From the NCBI RefSeq assembly GCF_020982545.1, contig NZ_JAJKLK010000022.1, forward strand, positions 124,001 to 188,000: a stretch of DNA of 64,000 nucleotides, in the 5' to 3' direction. The notes below the pieces were generated by a model. It had not been told where the DNA came from, made no database searches, and saw only the letters and a list, made by a program, of their open reading frames with translations. Origin of the DNA: Streptomyces sp. MNU76. GTDB taxonomy: Bacteria; Actinomycetota; Actinomycetes; Streptomycetales; Streptomycetaceae. Made by a program: the position numbers and the translations under genes. This document shows, one piece after another, positions 19,142 through 29,169 of this stretch (position 1 is the stretch's first letter; every line of letters begins with the position of its first letter).

Positions 19142-19955
19142 CGGGGCGTCTTAGGCTTGTGGGCGACGGCGAAGATGCGGCGGAACGGGAACGGGGTGCC
19201 GTGCGCCGTGCGCGGATACGCCTCGCGCAGGGCCGTGCGGTACTCGGCGACGAAGGGCGCCGCGTCCGGCCCCAGCTCGGTGAGGATCGGACGCAGGCTC
19301 GTGCCCTGGACCCAGTCGAGCACCGGGTCCTCGCCCTGGAGGAGGTGGACGTACGTCGTCTCCCAGGCGTCGACCTCGCAGCCGAGGTCGGCGAGGGCGG
19401 CGTGATAGGCGACGGGGGCGTGGACCGCGTCGTGGTGGCGGAGGGTGTCGCCGAGGCGGTCCTTCCAGCGGGCGGAGTGCGCCAGTTCGCGCATGAGGCG
19501 GTGGCTGGGCGAGTCGAAGTTCCCGGGGACCTGGAAGGCGAAGGTGCCGCCGGGGGCGAGCGCGTCGACCCAGGCGGGGAAGCGGGCGGGATGCCCGGGA
19601 ACCCACTGGAACGTGGCGTTGCTGACGATCAGGTCGTAAGGCTCCGGGGGCGACCAGGCAAGGACGTCCACCCCGGCGAAGTCGATGTTTCCGCCGCCCG
19701 GGGTGGGCCCCTCGTGGTCGGCCCGGGCCCGGTCGAGCATCTCGGGCGAGTTGTCGTACCCGGTGATGCGCGCGGTGGGCCAGCGGTCGGCGAGGAGGCG
19801 GGTGACGTTGCCGGGGCCGCAGCCGAGGTCGGCGACGCGGGGTGCGCGGCGGGCGGGTCGGGGACGTGGGCGAGCAGGTCCACGAAGGCGCGGGCGCGGT
19901 GGCCGGCGTGCCGCAGGTACTGCTGGGGGTCCCAGGTGGGGCTGGTGGCGGGCAT
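19138..19955 (-). pseudogene. SAM-dependent methyltransferase, trans-aconitate methyltransferase-like, one frameshift
   Basis: From ATG 19955 the protein opens SPTWDPQQYLRHAGHRARAFVDLL, typical of trans-aconitate 2-methyltransferase. One base is missing near 19850. Past it, VADLGCGPGNVT (SAM motif I), ITGYDNSPEMLDRAR and IVSNATFQWVPGH follow in the next frame to the stop at 19138. Restoring the base gives 272 residues, the family length. The gene is divergent from a MarR regulator whose operator-like repeats lie in the shared promoter region. The function is inferred; other small-molecule methyltransferases share these motifs. Confidence 0.82.
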
Positions 19956-20030
19956 GGGGATGTCCTCCTCGTCGTGACTCTCGTCATCACGCAGCTGCCG
20001 GACGGCACTCCCCACTCTCGACCGCACATA

Positions 20031-20082
20031 TCTCGAAGTCAAGAGACTTTGACCTAATCATCTTGACCTCAAGAGACTTCAC
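20031..20082. promoter_or_regulatory. MarR-type operator repeats in the divergent region
   Basis: TCAAGAGACTT occurs twice in direct orientation exactly 30 bases apart (20039-20049 and 20069-20079), about three helical turns. CTTGACCTCAAG (20062-20073) is an inverted repeat with CTTGA/TCAAG arms, and GTCAA...TTGAC (20038-20053) is a second one. The cluster ends 28 bases before the MarR start and 75 bases before the methyltransferase start, so one protein could control both. Confidence 0.7.
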
Positions 20083-20109
20083 ATCGACACAACCACTACA
20101 CTGATCGCC

Positions 20110-20607
20110 ATGGAGGACGAGGTCGATCGGCTGGTCGCAGCGTGGCGCCGGGAGCGCCCCGACCTCGACGTGGAGCCGCTGGAAGTACTCAGCCGGGTGA
20201 GCAGACTGGCCCGGCACCTGGATCGCGCGCGCCGGCTGGCGTTCGCGGAGCACCAGCTGGAGCCGTGGGAGTTCGACGTGCTGACGGCGCTGCGGCGGGC
20301 GGGGAACCCGTACCAGCTCTCGCCGGGTCAGTTGCTCACCCAGACGCTGGTGACGTCGGGCACGATGACCAACCGCATCGACCGGCTGACGAAGAAGGGC
20401 CTGGTCGAACGGCTGCCCGACCCCAGTGACCGCCGGGGCGTGCTCGTACGGCTCACGGACGAGGGCCGGGACCGGGCGGACCAGGCGCTCGCCGGACTCC
20501 TCGACCAGGAACGCGCGATCCTGGCCGAACTCACCCGCGCCCAACGCGGTGAACTGGCAGGCCTCCTACGCCAGCTGACCGCCCCGTTCGACAACATCCC
20601 CGGCTAG
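20110..20607 (+). CDS. MarR family regulator
   Basis: A 165-residue winged-helix protein. Dimerisation helices flank the DNA-binding core: PWEFDVLTALRRAG, then LLTQTLVTSGTMTNRIDRL (recognition helix), and the wing KKGLVERLPDPSDRRGVLV, followed by LTDEGRDRADQAL. This is textbook MarR. It is transcribed away from the methyltransferase-VOC pair, which it probably controls through the repeats at 20031-20082. Its 3' end overlaps the end of the convergent LuxR-type gene by 42 bases. Confidence 0.93.
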   Translation: MEDEVDRLVAAWRRERPDLDVEPLEVLSRVSRLARHLDRARRLAFAEHQLEPWEFDVLTALRRAGNPYQLSPGQLLTQTLVTSGTMTNRIDRLTKKGLVERLPDPSDRRGVLVRLTDEGRDRADQALAGLLDQERAILAELTRAQRGELAGLLRQLTAPFDNIPG

Positions 20608-21342
20608 GTCGACAGGGCCCACACCCGCCCGCCGGGCGAGGGCCACGGCGGCGAGGGTGGAGTGGACGCCCAGTTTTCCGAGGACGTTCTGCATATGGGT
20701 GCGGACGGTGTGCGGGGAGAGGAACAGGCGCTCGGCGACGGCCTTGCGCCCCAGCCCCGCCACCATGCACCGGAGCACTTCACGCTCACGCGGGGTGAGG
20801 GACTCGACGAGCCGCTCACTCTCCGTGCGGTGTTTGCGCGCGGCGGTCAACTCCCGCAGGACGCCCGTGAGCAGCGCGGGCGGCAGATGCGTCTCGTCGC
20901 GCAGCACGCCCCGGATGACGGTGAGCAGCCGGGACAGCGAGCAGTCCTTGGCGACCCAGCCGGACGCGCCCGCCTGGAGGGCCAGCGCGGCCCTGCGCGG
21001 ATCGTCCTTCTCTGCGAGGACGACGATCCGTACGCTCGGCTGTCCCGAACGCACGCCCGCGACGAGCGATATGCCGTCCACGAGACCGTCCTCGCCGCCG
21101 TCCGGCGCGGGTACGGCGGTCGGCCGCGCGCCGGGGACCTGGGCATGACCCCCCAGGTCGGCGTCGACCAGCAGCACGTCGAACTTGCGCCCTTCCGCCG
21201 CCGCGCGGTCCAGACAGCGCAGCGCCGCGGGGCCGCTGCCGGCCGCGGACACGTCGACGTCCGGCTCGGCGGCCAGCGCCGCCGCGAGCGACTCGGCGAA
21301 GATACGGTGGTCGTCGACGACCAGGACTCGGATGCGAACCAC
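20566..21342 (-). CDS. orphan LuxR/NarL-type response regulator
   Basis: A 258-residue protein from GTG 21342 with a G-rich stretch upstream. The receiver domain has the acidic pair in VLVVDDHRIFAESL, the phospho-acceptor region VLLVDADLGG and the conserved Lys in ASGWVAKD, so it looks phosphorylatable, although an unusual insertion (about 25 residues with PTAVPAPDGGEDG) follows the Asp. The C-terminal HTH is LTPREREVLRCMVAG...LSPHTVRTHMQNVLGKLGV. No sensor kinase gene is adjacent. It runs convergently into the MarR gene, overlapping it by 42 bases. Confidence 0.88.
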   Translation of the reverse strand: MVRIRVLVVDDHRIFAESLAAALAAEPDVDVSAAGSGPAALRCLDRAAAEGRKFDVLLVDADLGGHAQVPGARPTAVPAPDGGEDGLVDGISLVAGVRSGQPSVRIVVLAEKDDPRRAALALQAGASGWVAKDCSLSRLLTVIRGVLRDETHLPPALLTGVLRELTAARKHRTESERLVESLTPREREVLRCMVAGLGRKAVAERLFLSPHTVRTHMQNVLGKLGVHSTLAAVALARRAGVGPVDLAGDVVERGGQLA

Positions 21343-21603
21343 TGAAACCCCCACTGGTCGGGGGACGACCGGCGCGAGTACGGCGCGCGGAGCGTGCCCC
21401 GGTTTACACCTGGGACGGGGCGTCGCAGCCGCACGGCCGCCGCCGTGCTGGACCGCTACCCCCACTCCGGGCGTCGTACCCGACTGTCTCGCCCCCTGAT
21501 CAGCACCGGCCCCCACCGGCGCTGTTCATCAGAGTACGGCCGGGGGGCAGGAGCGGAAGGTAATTTGCAGAACTGGTTGTCCAGCGCGTTTATCGTGTGC
21601 CGC

Positions 21604-22047
21604 ATGTTTCGTATGGAGACAGAAGTCGACAGGGATCGAAGCCAATTGCTGCTTTCCCGGCTGCGCAGCACCAATACGGCCGCTTCGCCGATCCTCCGTG
21701 ACCTGCGCGGCACCCCCGGCGAACGCGAAGTCCCGCTCCACGTATGGATCCTGGACGAGGCCGGTGATCTCGCGGGCGGTCTGGTCGGCCACACCTGGAC
21801 GACCTGGCTCCACGTCACCTATCTCTGGGTCGACGAGCGCCACCGGGGGCGGGGCCTGGGCTCGCGCATCCTCTCCGAGGCCGAGCACATCGCCGTCCGG
21901 GAACGGGGCGCCCGTTCCTGCCGTCTGGAGACCTGGGACTTCCAGGCGCCGGAGTTCTACAAGCGGCTCGGTTACGAGGTCGTGTGCGTGATCCCCGACT
22001 ATCCGCCGGGGATCACGGAGTACACGCTCACGAAGAGGCTCGGCTGA
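21604..22047 (+). CDS. GNAT family N-acetyltransferase
   Basis: A 147-residue acetyltransferase. The acetyl-CoA loop is HRGRGLGSRIL, preceded by the strand LHVTYLWVDE and followed by CRLETWDFQAPEFYKRLGYE, the usual motif B. ATG 21604 gives a compact GNAT; a second ATG lies four codons on. It stands alone, divergent from the LuxR-type gene and convergent with galK. The substrate is unknown. Confidence 0.9.
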   Translation: MFRMETEVDRDRSQLLLSRLRSTNTAASPILRDLRGTPGEREVPLHVWILDEAGDLAGGLVGHTWTTWLHVTYLWVDERHRGRGLGSRILSEAEHIAVRERGARSCRLETWDFQAPEFYKRLGYEVVCVIPDYPPGITEYTLTKRLG

Positions 22048-22083
22048 ACTCGGCGCGAGCCTGGCGCCGATCGGCACCGAGGG

Positions 22084-23244
<1,161 letters not shown>

Positions 23245-23280
23245 CCCGTGACCCTGACCTTTCCTTGCTGGACCGACGAA

Positions 23281-23310
23281 CCGGCTCGGCCGATGAACTG
23301 GCCGAGCCGG
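23281..23310. promoter_or_regulatory. intercistronic hairpin between galE and galK
   Basis: Perfect 11-base arms CCGGCTCGGCC (23281-23291) and GGCCGAGCCGG (23300-23310) with an 8-base loop. It lies between the galE stop and the galK start with no T run on the operon strand. It could reduce read-through into galK or stabilise the upstream message. Confidence 0.6.
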
Positions 23311-23419
23311 CACACTACTTGGCGCGAACGGGGGCGGGCCCGCGCCGCTTCGGCGCGTGGGCGACCCGTACCGCTCCGCCCACGCCCGCGCGAACCACCG
23401 GGCACACGCCCCGCGTGCA

Positions 23420-24421
23420 CTACTGGGCGGCGCGCGCCTGTGTGAACTCCCACGCGTCCGCCACAATCTCCGCGAGGTCCGCGCGCGACGGGTTCCAGCC
23501 GAGCCGTTCGCGGGCCGTGTCGGCGGAGGCGACCAGGGTGGCGGGGTCGCCGGCCCGGCGCGGGGCGACGACCTCGGGGATCGGGTGCCCGGTGACCCGG
23601 CGGACGGTCTCGATCACCTCGCGCACCGAGAAGCCGTTGCCGTTGCCCAGGTTGCAGATGAGGTGCTCGCCCGGTTGTGCGGCGTCCAGCGCCAGCAGGT
23701 GGGCGTCGGCGAGGTCGGCGACGTGGATGTAGTCGCGGACGCAGGTGCCGTCGGGGGTCGGGTAGTCCTCGCCGAAGACGGAGATCGCGTCCCGCCTGCC
23801 CTGGGCGACCTGGAGCACCAGTGGGATGAGGTGCGACTCGGGGTCGTGGCGCTCACCGCAGGTGCCGTACGCGCCGGCCACGTTGAAGTAGCGCAGGGAG
23901 ACGGCGCCCAGGCCGTGGGCGGCGGCCTCGCCGGTGATCATGTGGTCGACGGCCAGCTTGGAGGCGCCGTACGGGCTGGTCGGCCTGGTGGGCGCGGACT
24001 CGACGATGGGGGTGGTCTCCGGCTCGCCGTAGGTGGCGGCCGTGGAGGAGAACACCAGCTTGCGCACGCCCGCCTCGCGCATCGCGGCGAGCAGGGCCAT
24101 GGTGCCGCCGACGTTGTTGTCCCAGTACTTCTCGGGCTTCACGACGGACTCGCCGACCTGCGAGAACGCGGCGAAGTGCAGGACGGCGTCGAAGGAGCCG
24201 TCGAGCCACTTGCCGGCGTCGCGGATGTCCCCCTCGACGAAGGACGCGTCGGCGGGGACGCCCTCGCGGAAGCCGGTCGAGAGGTTGTCGAGGACGACGA
24301 CCTCGTGGCCCGCCTCCAGCAGATGCTGGGCGACCACGCTGCCGACGTACCCCGCGCCACCGGTGACCAGGTACTTGCCGCGGTGCTTCCCGCCCTGCTG
24401 CCCGTCCTGCTGCCCACTCAT
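23420..24421 (-). CDS. galE: UDP-glucose 4-epimerase
   Basis: A 333-residue extended short-chain dehydrogenase that interconverts UDP-galactose and UDP-glucose. The NAD loop is KYLVTGGAGYVGSVVAQ, followed by VVVLDNLSTG. The catalytic Ser is in FSSTAATYGEPE and the Tyr-x-x-x-Lys in PTSPYGASKLAVD. Its ATG overlaps the galT stop by four bases (ATGA), so translation is coupled. In S. lividans and S. coelicolor the gal operon has a second, constitutive promoter inside galT before galE; I did not identify it here. Confidence 0.96.
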   Translation of the reverse strand: MSGQQDGQQGGKHRGKYLVTGGAGYVGSVVAQHLLEAGHEVVVLDNLSTGFREGVPADASFVEGDIRDAGKWLDGSFDAVLHFAAFSQVGESVVKPEKYWDNNVGGTMALLAAMREAGVRKLVFSSTAATYGEPETTPIVESAPTRPTSPYGASKLAVDHMITGEAAAHGLGAVSLRYFNVAGAYGTCGERHDPESHLIPLVLQVAQGRRDAISVFGEDYPTPDGTCVRDYIHVADLADAHLLALDAAQPGEHLICNLGNGNGFSVREVIETVRRVTGHPIPEVVAPRRAGDPATLVASADTARERLGWNPSRADLAEIVADAWEFTQARAAQ

Positions 24422-25479
24422 GAACTCGCTACCTCTCGCAGTCGCTCGGCCGCGCGCTCCGGCGGCACGTCGTTGATGAACACGTTCATGCCGGATTCGG
24501 AACCCGCGAGAAACTTCAGCTTGCCGGTGGTGCGGCGGATGGTGAAAAGCTCGAGGTGGAGCGCGAAGTCCTCGCGCTGGACGCCCTCGAACTCCTCCAG
24601 CGTGCCGAACGGTGCCTGGTGCCAGGCCGCGATGTACGGGGTCGGAGGCTCACCCTCGCCGAAGATCCGGTCGAAGCGCCTCAAGAGTTCCAGATAAACC
24701 TTGGGGAATTCTGAGCGCGCGCCCTCGTCGAGGCCGAGGAGGTCCGGCACCCGGTGGCGCGGGTAGAGGTGCACCTCGTACGGCCAGTGCGCCGCGTACG
24801 GCACGAAGGCGACCCAGTGCTCGGTCTGGAGCACGATCCGCTCGTCGGCGAGCTCCCGCTCCAGGACGGCGTCGAAGAGGTTCTCGCCGCCGGTGGCGTC
24901 CTTGTGGGCCGCGAGGGAGCGCAGCATCAGCGCGGTGCGGGGGGTGGTGAAGGGGTACGCGTAGATCTGCCCGTGGGGGTGCCCCAGGGTCACGCCGATC
25001 TCGGCACCGCGGTTCTCGAAGCAGAACACCTGCTCGACGGAGGGGAGGTGGGACAGCTCGGCGGTGCGGTCGGTCCAGGCCTCCAGGACGAGGCGGGCCT
25101 GCTCCTCGGTCAGGTCGGCGAAGGACGCGTTGTGGTCCGAGGTGAAGCAGACGACCTCGCAGCGGCCGGAGTCACCGGCGAGCGAGGGGAAGCGGTTCTC
25201 GAACACGACGGCGTCGTACGAGGAGTCCGGTATCTCGCTGAGGCGGTCGCCCTCGGAGGGGCAGAGCGGGCACTCGTTCGCCGGGGGGTGGTAGGTGCGG
25301 CCCTGGCGGTGCGAGGCGATCGCGACGGAGTCGCCGAGCAGCGGGTCCCGGCGTACCTCCGAGGTGGTGACGGTGCGCTCCAGGGGCCGCTTGTCCACCG
25401 CGTCGCGCACGGTGTCGTCGCGCAGGTCGTAGTAGATCAGCTCACGACCGTCGGCCAGCCGGGTCGAGGTCTTCTTCAC
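24418..25479 (-). CDS. galT: galactose-1-phosphate uridylyltransferase
   Basis: A 353-residue enzyme of the Leloir pathway. The active-site motif is TLGHPHGQIYAYPF (H-x-H-x-Q), with the zinc-site Cys pair in ANECPLCPSEGDR. The start GTG 25479 has a GGGAG ribosome site seven bases upstream; the frame is open further up but covers the promoter repeats. It is the first gene of the gal operon. Confidence 0.95.
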   Translation of the reverse strand: MKKTSTRLADGRELIYYDLRDDTVRDAVDKRPLERTVTTSEVRRDPLLGDSVAIASHRQGRTYHPPANECPLCPSEGDRLSEIPDSSYDAVVFENRFPSLAGDSGRCEVVCFTSDHNASFADLTEEQARLVLEAWTDRTAELSHLPSVEQVFCFENRGAEIGVTLGHPHGQIYAYPFTTPRTALMLRSLAAHKDATGGENLFDAVLERELADERIVLQTEHWVAFVPYAAHWPYEVHLYPRHRVPDLLGLDEGARSEFPKVYLELLRRFDRIFGEGEPPTPYIAAWHQAPFGTLEEFEGVQREDFALHLELFTIRRTTGKLKFLAGSESGMNVFINDVPPERAAERLREVASS

Positions 25480-25610
25480 GCCGGACTCCCCATCCCACCC
25501 ATCAAACAGAACCAAACACATCAAAGCACAGGTTCCGACGTTCGTCACCATCACAAACAAACAAAGATCACCAGATCCCGACTATCGTGCTTCGCCGCCG
25601 ATCCTGGCGC
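25480..25610 (-). promoter_or_regulatory. galP1-type promoter region with CAAAC repeats
   Basis: On the + strand the motif CAAAC recurs in two clusters: CAAACAGAACCAAACACATC (about 25503-25522) and CACAAACAAACAAAGATC (about 25555-25572). On the operon strand these read TTTGATGTGTTTGG and TTTGTTTGTTTGTG, T-rich direct repeats unlike the GC-rich surroundings. The galactose-inducible promoter of S. lividans/coelicolor galT lies in this position and carries repeated hexamers. A DeoR-type repressor would fit such repeats; that part is inference. Confidence 0.65.
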
Positions 25611-25617
25611 GACGTAG

Positions 25618-25648
25618 TCGGCCCCCGCCGTTGCCCGGCGGGGGCCGA
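25618..25648 (-). terminator. terminator hairpin after the subtilisin gene
   Basis: Perfect 13-base arms TCGGCCCCCGCCG (25618-25630) and CGGCGGGGGCCGA (25636-25648) with a 5-base loop, 15 bases past the stop of the protease gene. It separates that gene from the gal promoter. Confidence 0.85.
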
Positions 25649-25663
25649 CCGCGTCGTTGTCGT

Positions 25664-28600
25664 CTACTGGGTGGTGCGGTAGGCGCGGTGGATGGTCTGG
25701 GTCAGGGTGTTGCCGTCGGCGTCGGTGAGGGCGACGCGGAGGGAGACGGGGCCGGGCTCGGCGGGGCTGCGCAGCTTGAGCAGCTTGCCGTTCACGGCGG
25801 GGGCCTTCTTCCAGGTCCTGCCGTCGTCGTAGGAGACGGTGAAGGCCAGCTTGCGCAGCGTGGCGGCCTTGGTGGCCGCGCCCTGGAGGCTGAAGGGCAC
25901 GGTGAGGGTCGTACCGGCCTTGGCGGTACTGGCCGTCGACAGGCTGGGCGTGTAGCGGACGACGGTCAGCGGGAGCCGCTCGGGGGTGTCGCCGGAGACG
26001 TGGGCCGAGGCGAAGGTCCAGGTGGCGGTCGTCCGGGTACTGACCGCGAACCGTGCCGGGTCGCGGGAGACGTCCACGGCGAGCCTGTAGGTGCGCTTGC
26101 CCGCGGGGACCGTGTACGCGTCGCCGTCGAGCGGGGCGTTCACGGCGAAGATCTTCTTGCCGTCGGCGTGGAGCGAGCTCCTGGCCTTGGTGTGGTCGGA
26201 GGTCCCCAGGTTGCCGGCGCCGTCGGAGAACAGCGGGACGTACGCCGAGAAGGTGTCGCCGACGCGTACCGCTTCGGGCCGGTCGAGCACGGCCGAGAGG
26301 GGGCCCGAGGGGAGGGACGGACCGAAGACGCCGACGTTGAACCGCTGGGTGTGGATCTTGCCCGCCACGTAGGTCCGGGGGATGGATGCCTGCGTGCTCT
26401 CCCACGTCGGCTCGCCCTCGGCGTCGGGGGCGCCGTACTGGGAGGCCTGGTAGAACCACTTGATTCCGTTGGGCAGCACGTAGTCGGTGCCGGTCAGCGG
26501 CAGACGGCCCTCGGTCGAGTGCGGGTTGTAGAAGCCGCCGTACATCAGCGGTGCGGCGTTGATGGTCGTGGTCCTGCCCTTGACGGGCGTACCGACGACG
26601 ACCTTGACCTTGGTGAGCTGGGCGCGCTTCACGTTCTTGGTGAAGCCGGACAGGTCACCCGTACGGTTCCAGGCCAGCCGGTAGTTGACGGCCTTGTGGG
26701 TCCAGATGCCGTGGTACATCGCGGACACCTCGGCGGCCGGGGCCGGGGCGCCGAGCTGTCCGACGCGGATGCTGCCGAAGGAGGGGACGTCGTACACGGA
26801 GGTGTACGGCTTGTCGTTGACGTCGACGTGGAGGAAGAACATCGCGCCCGCGGGCTTGGCCGCGCCGTCCGGCACGGTGATCCTGACGGGCTTCGTCTTC
26901 CGGGCGTCCATGACCAGGGTCGTGTCCTTGGTCAGCGCGAACTTCGGGTGCAGCAGCACGGACCCTCCGGTGCTGACGGTGCGGAGCACGCCTTCCAGGG
27001 CGTAACGCCCCTTCGGCAGACGGATGGTGACCTCGCCGTCCTTCTCGTCGGAGGCATCCGTCCAGATGTCGTTGTCCAGGCCGTAGATACTCGTCGAGGC
27101 GTCGCCGAGGGCCTTGCCCTTGAGGTCGAGGTGCTTGATGGTCAGGTCGTACGACTCGACCTCGCGGACCACGCCCAGGGAGGTGCGCGCGGTCGTCGTG
27201 CCGTCGGCGGTGGTGGCGGTCAGCGAGCCGCCGAAGCTGCCTTCGGCCGTTCCCACGCGGGTGTCGGTGGTCACGGTGGCGGTCGCCTCACCGCCCGCCG
27301 GGACGGTGAGCCGCTGCGGCGAGACGGTGAACAGGCCCTCGGCGGCCGGTTCTCCGTCGTTGCCGTAGGCCTCGGTGGCCAGGTCGAGGGTGACCGGCTC
27401 GATGCCCGCGTTGCGGTAGGTGACGTCCTTGGTGATCGGCTGGTCGTCGGTGTGGGGGTACGCCTGGGTCCCGAAGCCCAGCGCGGTCGGACTGCTGGTG
27501 AGCTGCTGGGTGATGGCTCTGGCGACGTCCACCCGGCCGGTGCCCTGTGTGTACGCGGAGGTGGCGTCGGTCGGCTTCGCGGAGGCGGTGAGGGCGGCCT
27601 TGATCTGCGGGCCGGTCCAGTCCGGGTGTTCCTGCGCCAGGATCGCCGCGGCGCCCGCCACGTGCGGGGTCGCCATCGACGTACCGCTCATGGAGACATA
27701 GCCGTCGGCGGCGGGGTCGCCCATGTCGCCTTCGGCGGCCTTGGCGGCGACGATGTCCACGCCCGGCGCGGTGACATCGGGCTTGAGGAAGCCGTCGGCC
27801 GTGGGACCTCGGCTGGAGAACTCGGCGATGGCGTCCCGGCGGTCGACCGCGCCGACGGTGAGCGCGGCGGCCGCGCTGCCGGGGGAGCCGATGGTGCCCT
27901 CCCCCGGGCCCTCGTTACCGGCGGCTATGACGAACAGGGCGCCGGAACTGGCCGACAGGTCGTTGACGGCCTGCTCGACGGGGTCGATACCGGGGGTGTC
28001 GGTGCCGCCCAGGCTCATGTTGACGACCTTGGCGCCCTGTGCCACGGCCCACTGCATGCCCGCGATGACGCCGGAGTCGTCGCCCTCGCCGGAGTCGTCG
28101 AGCACCTTGCCGACCAGGAGCCGGGCGCCGGGCGCGACGCCCGCGTACTTCGCGCCCGTGGGGGACGCGGCCCCGGAGCCCGCGATCGTCGAGGCCACAT
28201 GGGTGCCGTGACCCGCGCGGTCGACGGTGTCCGCGGCCGCGGAGAAGTTCTTCACCGCGTCGATACGGTCCTTGAGGTCCGGGTGGCCGGCGTCGATGCC
28301 GGTGTCGAGGACGGCGACCTCGACGCCCTTGCCGTCGTATCCCGCCGTGTGCGCCGCGGGCGCGCCGATCTGCGGCACGCTCCTGTCCAGGGTCGCCTTC
28401 ACCTTCCCGTCCAGCCAGATCTTCCTGACCTTCGCGGAACCGGTCGCGCTGGTGAGGGTCTCCCACAGCGCGGAGCCCTCGGACTTACGGGCGCGTACGG
28501 CGTCACCGTTGATGCTCGGCAGATCCCGCCGGACGGTCGCACCCGCGCTGCGGAACGTGCTCGCCGACAGGGACGTGCCCTTGTCGTAGGTGACGATCAG

Positions 28601-29017
28601 CGGCAGGTCGGAGCGGCGGGCGTCGTCGTAACGCGAACTCACCAGCCGCGTCACGTCGAACAGCCGCCGGTCGGCGGTCCCGTTCGCGATCAGCGGTTCG
28701 GCGTCGCGCGGCAGGACGTACGCGTGGCCCTCGGCCTGCTGGACGCGGAAGGCCATCCCCTCGCGGCCCTCGGCGGCCACCACGCCGGTGACCTTGCCCT
28801 CGGCGTCGAGGGTCACTCTGTCGCCGGTGACGAGGGTGACGGTCCTCGCGGGGGCGCCGGCCGGGGCCCCCGGCCGGGCGGCCTCGGCACTGTCGGACGT
28901 GCTCACCAGCAGCCCGGCGCCGAGCGCCGCCGCCAGGGCGGCCGCCGACGGGACGGTGGTGACCATTCGTTTCCTGCGCTTGCGGGACGTCAACTTGGGC
29001 CTTTCGACATGGTTCAT
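25664..29017 (-). CDS. secreted subtilisin-like serine protease (S8)
   Basis: A 1117-residue exported protease. ATG 29017 is followed by a basic stretch (SRKRRKR) and a hydrophobic signal segment with a cleavage-like region near ADSAEA-type residues 40-46. After a propeptide-like part (to about 215) the catalytic triad appears: Asp in VAVLDTGIDAGHPDL (about 239), His in GHGTHVASTIAGSG (about 271) and Ser in SMSGTSMATPHVAGAA (about 440); AAGNEGPGEG carries the oxyanion Asn. The last 600 residues are beta-sandwich-like repeats, probably substrate or wall binding. ATG 29047 and 28966 are other possible starts. It is the largest gene of the window and stands alone between the gal operon and the ABC operon. 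Confidence 0.93.
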   Translation of the reverse strand: MNHVERPKLTSRKRRKRMVTTVPSAAALAAALGAGLLVSTSDSAEAARPGAPAGAPARTVTLVTGDRVTLDAEGKVTGVVAAEGREGMAFRVQQAEGHAYVLPRDAEPLIANGTADRRLFDVTRLVSSRYDDARRSDLPLIVTYDKGTSLSASTFRSAGATVRRDLPSINGDAVRARKSEGSALWETLTSATGSAKVRKIWLDGKVKATLDRSVPQIGAPAAHTAGYDGKGVEVAVLDTGIDAGHPDLKDRIDAVKNFSAAADTVDRAGHGTHVASTIAGSGAASPTGAKYAGVAPGARLLVGKVLDDSGEGDDSGVIAGMQWAVAQGAKVVNMSLGGTDTPGIDPVEQAVNDLSASSGALFVIAAGNEGPGEGTIGSPGSAAAALTVGAVDRRDAIAEFSSRGPTADGFLKPDVTAPGVDIVAAKAAEGDMGDPAADGYVSMSGTSMATPHVAGAAAILAQEHPDWTGPQIKAALTASAKPTDATSAYTQGTGRVDVARAITQQLTSSPTALGFGTQAYPHTDDQPITKDVTYRNAGIEPVTLDLATEAYGNDGEPAAEGLFTVSPQRLTVPAGGEATATVTTDTRVGTAEGSFGGSLTATTADGTTTARTSLGVVREVESYDLTIKHLDLKGKALGDASTSIYGLDNDIWTDASDEKDGEVTIRLPKGRYALEGVLRTVSTGGSVLLHPKFALTKDTTLVMDARKTKPVRITVPDGAAKPAGAMFFLHVDVNDKPYTSVYDVPSFGSIRVGQLGAPAPAAEVSAMYHGIWTHKAVNYRLAWNRTGDLSGFTKNVKRAQLTKVKVVVGTPVKGRTTTINAAPLMYGGFYNPHSTEGRLPLTGTDYVLPNGIKWFYQASQYGAPDAEGEPTWESTQASIPRTYVAGKIHTQRFNVGVFGPSLPSGPLSAVLDRPEAVRVGDTFSAYVPLFSDGAGNLGTSDHTKARSSLHADGKKIFAVNAPLDGDAYTVPAGKRTYRLAVDVSRDPARFAVSTRTTATWTFASAHVSGDTPERLPLTVVRYTPSLSTASTAKAGTTLTVPFSLQGAATKAATLRKLAFTVSYDDGRTWKKAPAVNGKLLKLRSPAEPGPVSLRVALTDADGNTLTQTIHRAYRTTQ

Positions 29018-29169
29018 GGCGATGTGCTCGCCGGCTCGGGGCAGCATGAGGGCGCGGCCGAGCGACGCTGTGGCCGCTCGGCCGCGTGGGAGGGCGGAAG
29101 ACCGCGTGGGGGCGGAAGACTGCGTGCTTCCGGGAGGATTCGGGTCGGACGAGGCGCCTGGCCGGACGG

